A stretch of DNA of 64,000 bases from Seriola aureovittata (Eukaryota; Chordata; Actinopteri; Carangiformes; Carangidae), in the NCBI RefSeq assembly GCF_021018895.1, contig NC_079376.1:16183001-16247000 (forward strand). The letters are read 5' to 3'. Under the pieces are notes generated by a model. That model did not search any database. It saw nothing but the letters and a program-made list of their open reading frames with translations, and was not told where the DNA came from. Numbering within the stretch: position 1 is the stretch's first letter; each line of letters starts with the position of its first letter. The translations under genes were made by a program, and so were the position numbers. This document shows positions 1 to 45,263 of this stretch, one piece after another.

Positions 1-33955
<33,955 letters not shown>

Positions 33956-36560
33956 GGCTGCAAAGGAGCCTGTTCAGACTCGGGAAGCCTCCACTGGCTC
34001 CTCTCTCCTATCGATATTAGCATATAGCTAATCCACGGACCGTACAGAGGGGCAGACTACCGCAGCATGTGTCACTCAAGTCCCTGTGCTCAAGCCCCGC
34101 TCACCGCCCGGAGGAGGAGTGTGTGTCAGCATCGGTGGGCTGGAGCAACTGGGGACGGTGTGGCGGGGAAACAGGGAGAAGCCAAGTCGTGTAGCCAAGA
34201 TACAGCAGCGGGGTCTTTATCTTCGACGTCACCGGCAGACCTTATTAATACAACCGTGAAAGCGCGAATATTCAAACAGAAGTGTGTCATATAAAGCCAA
34301 AGAACCGCTGTCTAGTGGATGGCTCGTTAGTTTCGTTTCTAGCTACGGAAAACGTGCCATTTCCACAGTGCTGGTCCAGATCAGCACCATGGCCAGCTCC
34401 CCACTCCACACACAGACACACAGACACACACACACACAGACACACACACACACACATACACACATACACACAGACACACAGACACACACACACACACACG
34501 TTCCTGCATCTATTCAGGTTTCAATTCACTAAGCTTCACTGGCAAGAATGTAAGGTGAATAATATTGCCACAGCGTCAATGATAATAATGCAATTCAATA
34601 ATAAGAAGAGAAGAAAAAATGACGAAAGTTAAATAAAATAAATAAATAGATAAAAAAAAACAGGGTTCCATATGTACCATATATAGGCTATGTCAAGATA
34701 ATTATCCGTCACATTCAGTGTTGCTGTTTTAATGATGTGTCCCTCAGTTTGTGTCACATCCTGTGAAGCTTTTCACTGTCATCTAGCTCTGTGAAGTTTG
34801 GGATCAACAAATCAGATCTGTCTCTGCTTTGTATCTCTGACAGTAAAGAGATAGTCTGCTCATTTACATCCATGGTTTAGGACCAGATAGAAATTAAGTT
34901 AGTTGTTTGAATGTTCCAGATAGGCATCTTAATGTTAATTTAATCATTTGGTTCACATCTACTATCCAGTGCAAACTAATGTATATCACAGGCTGATTTT
35001 TCTTGTTCTGAGGAAAGCTTGGCATAGCTTAGCATTAATTGCCGCACATTTCACAGAGAACAGAGAATAGAATATTACTACTGTTGAGGGAAAAAGCAGA
35101 CTTTTGTATTGACACAAATCTATTTCTTTTACCCCTAAAATATTGGTGTTTGCTATGACGTGGCTATGCTAATGCATACAGTGAGAAAATCTCAATAAAA
35201 GTGGGTGTTAAAAAGCTGAGTGACTGAGTTTAGGAGGGTTTATGCTTCACTTAACGAAGAACCCATTGTACCCGGCAAAACTGACGTTTTATTGATCATG
35301 ATCATCTACAATCATCTATTTGGATTGGATGAATTCTTATTAAATCATTTATCAAATGTGATTAGACCCAGTTTAAACCTTAAAGAATGCAAAGTGAGAC
35401 TTTCGTTTTCCCCCTGGACCACACAGTGATGACAATGATGTATGACCTAACCACTGGTTACCCAATGTCACATCTGATGCCTATGCTTAAGGAAGCCTGC
35501 TCATCTCCACAACTACAGTTAATAAACATACGATCCCTTATTGTGTGGTGATGCTGCCCTCTAGCGTAGATGCTGTGACCTGCTCTACCTAACTGCGTGT
35601 CTCCTTCCCTAATTCCTTCTTCCCTTCCTTCCTTTTCGACTTCCTTCATTTCTTAATCTCCCTCCACTCTTCACCACTCCTGTCATTTGTCCCCACTTCT
35701 CTTCAGTTAAATATTTCATTCTTGCCTCATTTCTGTGTTTGAATGGCCCTCATTCATTTTATTTGCTTCAGTATGTTTAAAAAAAACAGTAGTAATATTT
35801 CAAGATGAAGGATAACAACTTATCAAAATGATTTCTGTGGTGTTTGTGAGAACTGCAAACACAGAGCCCACTGTGTTTCATTGACATTAGGATTTCATTA
35901 CTAACAAATGAACTGATTATCCTTGAAGCACTATAGGTCTATATAATAATTTCTGAAACTACTGCAGGGTCTCCAGCAAACTTATTTCCAGGTCTAACTT
36001 TCAACCAGATTTCACTGAAACTGAAGTGTGTTTATAAATGTCTCCCCCTTTCTGTTTTCTATATTTTTGGTTGGATTCAAAGTTATTGCAACTGCAACAG
36101 TATGTAAATCATTGAATAAAGTATTATTCACAAAATCTAAATGTCTTACATATTTTTTGAGACAGCATACTCTTTGAAATACTGCTGTAACTGGACTGCA
36201 AAAAAAGGGAGAAAAAATATATAACTCAAGAAAATGAGTAGGAATGTGTCAATACAATAAAGCAGCGATGCTCACGTTGGCCTCTAGGTGTCCCTGTTTT
36301 GTAAGAGATGGTGTCACCTCGGACCTTCCTGGAGCAGGTACTGCACTTTGACATCCGCTTACCTTCCTGCTCGGACGGCCTAACCGAACGCTAATATTGG
36401 CCATTTGAAACAATGGGAATTGCCACCACGGTTCAATTAACTTCACAGTCACCTGCTTGTCGTCCTCTTCCCCCGCTCGATACACAGACTCAAACCCCGC
36501 ATCACATGGCCTACCTGCCCGCTGCAGCTGCACTGGCTCTAAATGTGGGATGTAGATAAA
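33956..36560. other. Intergenic region between ryr3 and fmn1, with ryr3 leader and promoter
   Basis: About 2.6 kb separating two genes transcribed away from each other. The first 300 nt (33,956-34,260) are CpG-richer and must contain at least part of the ryr3 leader. An interrupted (CA)n tract lies at about 34,408-34,499. The middle (34,600-36,200) is AT-rich, with no gene seen. CpG density rises again from about 36,300 toward fmn1 exon 1. Confidence 0.6.
34224..34231 (-). promoter_or_regulatory. CRE-like motif upstream of ryr3
   Basis: The minus strand reads TGACGTCG, one base from the palindromic cAMP response element TGACGTCA, about 270 nt upstream of the ryr3 start codon. An 8-nt match alone is weak evidence. 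Confidence 0.25.
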
Positions 36561-36570
36561 TAATGAAACA

Positions 36571-36612
36571 CCAATCACGGAGCAGCGAGCCGGCGCTGAG
36601 TGCGCCCATTGG
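36571..36612 (+). promoter_or_regulatory. fmn1: fmn1 promoter-proximal CCAAT boxes
   Basis: CCAAT at 36,571-36,575 and an inverted CCAAT (ATTGG) at 36,608-36,612 lie in a CpG-rich stretch 107-148 nt before the exon 1 donor. No TATA box is obvious. This arrangement fits a CpG-type promoter with a start near 36,630, but the start site was not determined. Confidence 0.4.
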
Positions 36613-36639
36613 ACCAAGCTGCCGTCAATCACGCGGGAC

Positions 36640-36719
36640 GAGCCCGGTGGAGCAGCGGCGAGCGGTGGCTGGCTGCGGCACGGAGATGTGAAGAAATATT
36701 TGCCATGCAACTAAATCGG
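36640..36719 (+). other. fmn1: fmn1 non-coding exon 1 (3' end defined, 5' end approximate)
   Basis: GC-rich sequence ends at ATCGG|GTAAGT, a consensus donor at 36,720. An ATG at 36,705 starts an upstream frame that is still open at the splice site. The start coordinate is a guess based on the CpG-rich, CCAAT-bearing segment. Confidence 0.5.
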
Positions 36720-37274
36720 GTAAGTAACTGTTTTACGCTTGACGAACAGCTGCTTGTGCTTTTACCTGCTGCAGGTGCATTTGTCTGCAACCTACTTTCA
36801 GCTTGTTCTTCAATAGAAAACATCCAAGTGAAGCTGACATGAGGCTGATGCGGAGTTTCTGTGCATTCAATTTGAATTAATTACAAATGTCGTTAAATAT
36901 CTGTCGATTATAGTTGTAGTGGGCAGCAGTAAAACCCCCGGAAAGCCTTGACGGGTAGTGTATCTGTGCTGCCATCTTAACTCTGACAAATGCACTCGTG
37001 GTTGTTGCAAGGTGACAGCTAACCCACGGGATTATTTACAGTAGGTTGTGCTGTGGTGTAAACAGTTGGGAGATTGAGGGAAATCGTTTGGAGCAGTAAA
37101 GTCAAATGTGAGCCTGCTTTGCCTGTGTCCGATGTTCAGCCTGTGTGTGGGGCTCTGCATGTGCCGTCACCTTGTGTGACACTGGCAGGTTTTATGCGGC
37201 AGCTTGTGAAATGTTGATGAAATGCGGGTTTTTTTATTGTTGTTGTTGTTTTGTTGTTGTTGTTGTTTTTTTAG

Positions 37275-37325
37275 AAATGTTTCCTCTTCGATGGAGGAGA
37301 AGGGGATGGAGATAAGATAAGGATG
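37275..37325 (+). other. fmn1: fmn1 non-coding exon 2 (51 nt)
   Basis: Preceded by a TTG/T-rich tract ending TTTTTTTAG and followed by ATG|GTAAGT, both strong splice signals. The exon has several ATGs (37,277 and 37,290 among them) with short frames that close within it. It is inferred from splice signals only. Confidence 0.5.
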
Positions 37326-37625
37326 GTAAGTGTACAACAGAGTCCGTTCTACTGGGGATTTTCTTTAGTTTTTCTGTGTTTGACAGTGAGATAATATGGA
37401 GGGCCCACTGTGAGAGGAGCAGCTTGTATTTGTGCTTCAAAACTATCTCTGCATCGGCATCCAGCTAGTATGAAGTGTCCTAGCTGTGAGAGAATGTTTA
37501 TTGAACATTTAAAGGTTATGTTTTTGTAAAACTACAATCAAATAAGGAAATGTCTCTAGCAGGACTAACATGTGAATTGTACATCCTGTCAGATTTATCG
37601 CTGTGTGCTACTTTCTCTCTGACAG

Positions 37626-39280
37626 CATCCGGGCAAGCCAGGTGATGAATAACCAGAAGTCCTCCTCTGCAGTCGGAGCCCAGTCACTCTTATCTGGGGA
37701 TTGACCACTTACTCAGAGTGCTTGAGTGATTAACATGGCACCCATCATGGAGGGCACTCACACCGTCTTGCTCCTGTATGCACCCATCCGTGAGTTAAGC
37801 ACCATCAGCCTGTATTTCCCCAAGAGGCGGGCCCCGAGCTTCAAGTACAAGAGCCGCACCCCTCACCCGGAAAGGGCCGGTAATGACCATGACTGGGGAA
37901 AGGAGGATCTTGCAGTGTCCAAACAAAGAGGCCAGTCTTCCGACTCCTTAGGCGAACTCCTCAACTCCCAGCAGGCAACAAAGGAGGCAGTTGCAGAGCT
38001 CTGCTGGCTGGCTGCAGAGCACCACCAGTTGCTGGCGGATCTCTTATCGCTGTGTAGGGATTGCGCCATCAAAGTCAGGATGGGTAACCAGGATGGGAAA
38101 CTCCAGGATTACATGGAGGGTCAGGAGGTTCACCTTGGAGGTCAGGTTCTCAGCAGCAGCAGCAGCAGCAACAAATATTCTCTCGCTGTGTCTGCGGAGC
38201 CTAAGAGATCTACGTCCAAGAGCAAGAGGCTGAAAAAGTTAGGAAGCAAGACGCTCGACAGCGCTGAGGATTTCCTACACAGTAAGATGAAGAAGAAAGT
38301 TACAAGCGGGAGTTCATGCGTTGAGCTTCCTGCTCAGAAGAGTACGTCCATATCTGCAGCCTCAGTAGTGGAGCAGGTCCCAGGTACCCCAGCTTCTGTC
38401 CATGTCTCTGACAGCTCCGTCACCGGCTCTTATGTCAGCACAGTCAGTAATCCCATCCTGCCCATGGAGGAACCCTTCCAGATCGCTCGCGAGGGCTGGG
38501 ACTTCATGGAGGACAACCGGACGTTTGACCCCGACGTGTATTTCTGTAGTGACTTCTCCGAGTACGACAGTGAGCTGGGTTATGAGTCATCTTCCTGTAG
38601 CCTGATGGAAGGACTGACCCGACGGGAAAGTGGGAGCAACCTCCGACCGATTAAGAGGTTTGATTCTCCAGTCGAGACATTATCGGAAAACGCATCGACA
38701 GTCAAGTCCGCCCAGCAGCTGTACGGCGAAATCAATCAGAGGCATACAGGGGTCAGGGTGGTGGCTAAAGTGCAGGATGTGGAGGGGAAAGTGCAACATG
38801 TCAGCCATACAGGCCCAGACAGGGAAGGGCCAGCTGAGTGGAGAGGGCCAAGCAGAGACCACCCGCTGGGAGTCAGTAGAGAAAAGACAGGGACCAAGCT
38901 CCCTGAGGGGCTACAGTTGCCCCTGTCCAATACCACCAATCCTTCACCCCCAGCCAAATCCCACATAAAGAGCCCCTCTTCTCCTTGTCTTGCCGGGGTC
39001 TTCAACACGTCTTTCCCTGCCTCAAACAGCCTCCAGAGCATGTCCCCAGTCCTGTCCCCTCTGTCCTCCAAGCAGGCAAGCCCGCAGCTCAACCACCGCA
39101 TCGTACTGCTGTCAGATAAGGACGTAGACCCGGATCGAGACAACACAGACGAGCCCAAAATCTTCGCGGAGGTCATCGACAAGAACGGCAACAAGCGGAC
39201 TGTCACTCGTCTGGATCTGAACCTCAGCAGGCGGCCGAGCAACTCCAAGTGGAATTCCTCCAGCAACTCCACAACAACAG
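37626..39280 (+). CDS. fmn1: fmn1 first coding exon, long isoform (CDS from 37,735)
   Basis: The acceptor CTCTGACAG ends at 37,625 and the donor GTGAGT follows 39,280, in phase 1. Coding starts at 37,735 (ACATGG context); an in-frame GTG at 37,726 is not a likely start. The 515 residues are mostly low-complexity and Ser/Pro-rich, as in mammalian FMN1. They include [13 protein letters not shown] (mammals: GNQEGKLQ), a Ser run from AGC repeats near 38,155, a Lys-rich stretch SKSKRLKKL, and an acidic aromatic stretch [20 protein letters not shown]. Formin-1 isoform Ib is known to reach microtubules through this exon's region in mammals; whether that holds here is inference. Confidence 0.93.
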
Positions 39281-42200
39281 GTGAGTTATTAGAAATGACG
39301 CTGCTCCGACAGTGCTTTTGAACACACTGATTCATGCTGGAGCTCCCTGCCTGGATGTGAATGTTGACATCCGCGCTTTTATCATCTCAGAACCATGAAA
39401 CGTTTGTCAGAGTATGCCCTTCATCTGGCACTGCTGGCGCCGGCTTTCAGAGAGCTGAACAAAACAAGATGCCTTGAGTGAGTGTGTTTGTCTGTCAGAG
39501 CCACTGCCTGAGGTTGTTGTTGAAATGCCCCAGCAATTACTCTGCAGCATTGCAACTGACAAACATTTTCCAGGCAAGGAGTTTTACTTTGTCACTCCAG
39601 CTATTATCTAGTAAACTAGCCGAACCAATAAATGGACACGGTTTTGCAAAATGTCTCTGTTAGTCCAGTTAGTTTTTAACTGCTGTGCTTTCTCCTCGGC
39701 TTTGACACGTGACCACAAATTAAAAACTACCCAACTGAGTTGCACAAGGGGCAAGCAGGGCCTGAGAATAGTTTGGCTGATGATCCATTTTAACTCTCTC
39801 AGCGCCGCAGGGAAGGCGGAGATTAGTGGGAGTGTCCCAGATCAAAGACTCAAAGTTGACACAAAGTTCGACCTGACCAGGGTTCTCGTGAGCACAGTGT
39901 TAACTGAAGCATTGCCAATTTGGACTCTGAGGGATCTGCCATCCCTTCCCTAAACCCACATCCTACCCACTTACACAGGAAGCTGACAAAAGGATCAGGG
40001 ACCCAGCAGGCACAAGGGTTACAGGAGAGAGAAAAAAAAAAAAAAAAAAAAAAAGGATTAGAAAAACACTATTTGCAGAACTCTTTTCCTCTTTTTCTAA
40101 TCTGGCCTATTGTATGTCATGCCTACAATGACAGAATAAATGGATTTAAACACTCCCATCATACATAATCTTTGCAAAGCCACAATAATGTCACAAGCTT
40201 AGTTCAGAGGTGTCAGTGTGACTTTTCATCAGTGACAACTGACCAGTCTTTCTTCTCTTTCCAGCTTCTATTCAGCACATTGGCCAGGCTTTCCTCTGAG
40301 CTTTCTGTGTTGGTTTAAAGTTCATACACCTTTACTGCATGAACTGTAATGGTGTATGGAAAAAAAGTTGCTACCTTATTATTATTTTTATTACTATTAT
40401 TATTATCATTATTATCATTAGCTACCTTTTGTAATGTGGTTAATCATCACTCTCAGACTGTGTCATACAATCCTTGCTTGATTATGTAATTTACTAATAG
40501 ACCGTGGACATTGGTTTGGACAACAGCTTTATCCCTATTTTAAAAACAATGCTGCATTTTTAAGGAAGCTCCGGAGCATTTGAATTGTTACATCATAGAT
40601 TAACAAGAGCTGAGGCAACACAGCCATCAACGCTCAGCTCAGCAGCGGCCGCAGGGAGAGTGAGTGCTGAGCTGTGTGGAGCTAAGCTAACTGGTGTATA
40701 GGGGAATGAATAACCCGGCTTTACTCATGTGGTAATAACGTGGATCAATTCCCACTGAAATTACACTGTCCTTCTGTGCCCTCACACACCTTGGCATGCA
40801 CACAGATACGACACAATCGGATGGCGCACACTAATATGCACATAAATCCCTAGTGTCCGGCATTAGGGCCTTACCATCTTTTTCATAAAAGCGCCTGTTC
40901 TTTTTTTCCTTTCAACTGTACCATGAACAATGTTTTTTAGTTCCTGAGCATTGGCTCGAGCATATATCCTAAATTCTTCACTGATGTGTGATATTATAGT
41001 GTATAGGTTATCTGTATGAAGCTCTGAAAGAACAAGATATGCTCGCATTGTGCCCTCCATCATGCTTTCCACATGCTTCATGCTGCACAGCCTTTCAGAG
41101 CGAGGGCCGAAACCTTTAATCTTAAACAAAATCCCTGTGTCGATTCTGCTGCACTTGAGCTGTTTACTGAATCGCTCTAGTGTTGCTTGATAATTGAATA
41201 CACTTCAGATGTTAACACAGATAAATGAACATCACAGGGTCCAGCCAAAAGGGCTAAGTGGGTCAGTGTGAAGCTCGGCCCTTCATAGTTTGCAAATGTT
41301 GAACTAATTATGATCCGGGCTCTTTAATCTGTGCTCTCTCTTATTGAAGCTCAGTGCTTATTAATGAGTGTGATTATGCAGACATGAATGGTAATTTTAC
41401 AGTAACAAATTCTCATGTTTACCTCAAATGCTAATGCTCCTGCACTGCGTAACAGAATACTTTATGCATTTACTAAATGAGTGTATGTGTTGGTTTTATG
41501 TGTGTGAACACAATATCTTTGTAATATATGTCTGTTTGTTTCTCTTCATGTTAGCATTTGTGTTGCTAGTTCTCTTTTACTCAATAAGCAGTCAACCCCA
41601 ACACCATGTTAAAGCTGCACAAGAAGCTACAGCTAGTCGCTAATTCAAAGTCAAAGCAGTGAGTTAAAAGATGCTGTGAGAGGAAATGCAGCCTTGTGTG
41701 ATATCGGTCTCTTTCATATTACATATAGTCATTTGTTAGTTATGATAGCTGTGATGAAAATATTTATTATAGCCACTTTAAAAAAAAAAAAAAAAAAATG
41801 CTGTTATCAGGCCAATCAGCCATCGGTGTGTGTCTCTCTCTGACTCTCCCTTCACCCCACCCTTCCTTAATTCCTTACTTATTTTATTGTCTGACATATG
41901 GTAGGCAATACCATAATCAGATTACCCAATAGGTTCCAGCAAGGTCATATGAAACTGATCAGCACAGAGCACAGAAGAGTATGTCACCCCGCTCTCCCTT
42001 CCATCTGTCATTCAGCAGAGAGTGCACAGCCATGCATCGTTGTTTCACCCAATGAGGACAAGGGCCAGCTCTATTCACATAATGAAGTGGATTCTGCCTA
42101 AACAGGCTAAAAGAGCTTCTCTCTCTCAGTCCATCTTGCACTGCTTCGTACTGCATGCAGACACAGGGCGCAAAGGTCTTTCATATAACGTGTAACTTCT

Positions 42201-44402
42201 TTTCTTTAATAAACAACTCCGCTACATTACCATCTCAGCAAATGCTAGCTGTCCCATCTCATGCTTTTGAACTACACTCACCAGCAGACTGAAGCAAACT
42301 TAACCAAATTTCCTGTCTCCCAGTCTGTAGCCTGCCAGGCCCAATGAAAGCACTCTTCCTTCTTCCCACAGCTCTGTATTATCCCATCAGCCTCCAGAAC
42401 TGCATTTCAAATGAGTAATGATGACTCTCTGAGCATCATGTCATGCTACATCTCTTCTCTGGCCCTCAGGGCACCGCAGCACTCTTCCCTGGTTTTCCAC
42501 TTGTAGCTGCCTTTTTATTTACATGGACCTCAGCTCTGACAGCCAAACCAGTCAGTCAATCAGCCAGCCTGTCAGCTATGCACAGCCAACAAGCCTGCGT
42601 GGAAAAACGGCTGTGACAGGCGCAAAAGAAGCTGGGTGATTTATAAATCCTGCATTTTTCATGATTTATATAAAAGTCTATGATCCTCCTTCCTGGCTAA
42701 AAGTGATGGAGGGGGTGGAGGCTGCCAGATGCACTCGCCATGCTTCATGGCCCAGTTCTTTTACTTTGAATGATGAGGTTATAGATTTTTAGTGGATAAA
42801 ATAGGGCGCTGGACACACTGAGCAAAGCTGTTTTGTGCTTCTTTGATAAGAATAAGAAACTGTGCAGTGGGAGGAGGTAGACTGGTGTTAATTTGCGAAA
42901 GCTCAGTTTTTAAACAAATGCATATAGATATTTTGACCTCGCCTGGCCTGCAGTACTCGGTTAATAATATCGATCAGTTTCACTAATTGCTATTTGCAAA
43001 CGAAATGAGACGGTCACCGTCCGTACGGGTTTGAAAACTAACTTTGCTCTTAGTGGTTTCGTGTCTGCTCCACAGTGTCGGATACAGCCTCAACAAAGCT
43101 TCCTCTGACCGCTGGATGAGTGATGACAAGCTGACGGAGTGACAGGTGGATTAATCCATCACCGCTGACAATGCCGACCTTTCAGGATCAGACGTTAGAT
43201 TGCATCTGAGCCGGGCCAAACACAGATACTTTATTGTTAAAATGATAATGCTTGCAGTACCATCGAAACACCCACGCTGTCTGACAGCTGTTCACACTCT
43301 CACACACACACACACACACACTGTGTCAGCCGATACCTGCAGGACTGCACTAAGGAAACACCTGTATTTACTGTAGATGTTCCTGTCAGAGCAAACTGCT
43401 GACTTTGCCAAAGGGCCTTATATTTGCTGCACTGATGTTGTCTTGGGTTGGGATGATTCAGTTAGCAGAGCATTACCTTCTGTCAAATCAAACTCTTGTG
43501 TCAGCCACCAGACAAACAACAATCCCCTCTGCACTCTGTGATCGCTCAGTTACGGACACTGAGATTCAGTCTTGGCTTTTAGAGCAGCAGGGAGGGAGAT
43601 TAAATGTCAATAAGGACACAGTTCTCCCCGGCGGCATTGAACTTAAGCTCATCGTGTGTGTATGTGTGCGTGTGCGTGCATGTTAGAGTGCGATAAATCA
43701 ACTGCCAAATAAACAAATGTGGTTCCTTCATTACCTAATGCATCTAAGAGTTGCCTCTCCCCATCTGATTGCAGTTAATACACTGCAGTGTTGTGCATTA
43801 CCTTCACTGCAGTGTGTTTTGACTACAGGGAGAAAGACGGGCCTTTTCCTCTGCCTGTCCAGATGGTGGCAGCGTGGGAAACATTATACATATTTAATTT
43901 AGTGACTGCCTGTCTGTCAATCAGGGGAAGCATAGGCACACATTGCACAAAGGAGCATCAAGACTGTTTAACTGTAATGTTTTTGGAGGCATAAAGGAGC
44001 ATAGAAAACACATCGATAGGTGTCCACTGTTTGCTAGTTTCATATATTTTTCATATATTTAATAGTTTGTGGCAGGTTGATTTTACACTGCTCAAAGAAC
44101 CAGGAATTGTGGAGAGAGTTGCTTCTGCTCAGTGGTTTCTTTCCTTGGCACTGACTGGGCCAAGTCCGCATTTGGAAGTGCCCCAGCCTACAGTCAGCAG
44201 TTCCCACTGCGGGACTGTGCAGCGCAGCATTATCATAATGAAAAATTATTAATCTAATCCTACTTTTTTTTTTGCTGCTGTCCAAGTCCCAGATAACTGG
44301 AGCGACTGCAGGCATAGCTGCTGTCTCATAATGACTGATTGTGGGAGAACACAGCAGCTGAATTTCAGAGCTTCCATTTTTCAATGAAGCCCCCCCAGTC
44401 AG

Positions 44403-44445
<43 letters not shown>

Positions 44446-45220
44446 CTCTCATAACTGAATTTAAAAGCATTTGGCCGAGACTGGGACTCTGGGGATCAAT
44501 TCAATAGGACTTCCAAGTCCTTAGAAGTGTGTGCTGGGCTGCGGCACAGTAATGCCACAAGCCCCTGTTCAAGGACACTCATGACATACTGAGCTTATGG
44601 GATATTTTTTGCATCTCATTGAACAGGAAGTGATGAGCGTTTCTCAGTTTCCAGCTCATAATTCTGCCTAAACGGGTCAAGGTGTTGTCTTACAGCCGGA
44701 GGAAATTGAAGACACCAAGCTTCAAGAGCTGCCGCCCCCCCCAGTGTGTTCTTCCCTCCGTCTTCTTATTCTTTCACCTCACTGTCCTGTCCTGTCCTGT
44801 CCTGTCCATGTACTTTTCATCACCTTTTATTGCACGACTCACTCTTGAGGCGGTGAATGCATGCATCAAGGCATGATAAATCACGTTTCTGTGGACGTGA
44901 GAAGTAGTTGATGAAACAGCATTTCTGCTTCTGTGTTGGCACAGGCTACAACGGCCTGGTTCCTGAAGTTAATATCATGTGATTTGTTCAGGCCACATAA
45001 CACACGAGTAAGGCAGTGCAGGCTCAGGGCTGTGTCTGCATTGTCAGCCAGCAGTAAATATTAAAAGGCCAGGTGCTCTGAAATGCTCAGAATGAATTTA
45101 ACTCCCCAGCATACTGGGGCAGAAGCAGCACAGAGGGGGCAGTTCCTATTGATTTATCATTAATTTAATGCAGTTTTAGCCGAGTTATAGGCTGAAGTTT
45201 ACCTGTGGCATTTCGTTACG

Positions 45221-45263
<43 letters not shown>

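Noticed and set aside
36249..36710. 153-codon minus-strand frame at the fmn1 promoter
   Set aside because: Lies in a CpG-rich promoter where long chance frames are common. No family resemblance and no splice partner seen.
38736..39335. 199-codon minus-strand frame within the first fmn1 coding exon
   Set aside because: Shadow of the fmn1 frame, which is supported by homology and exon phases.
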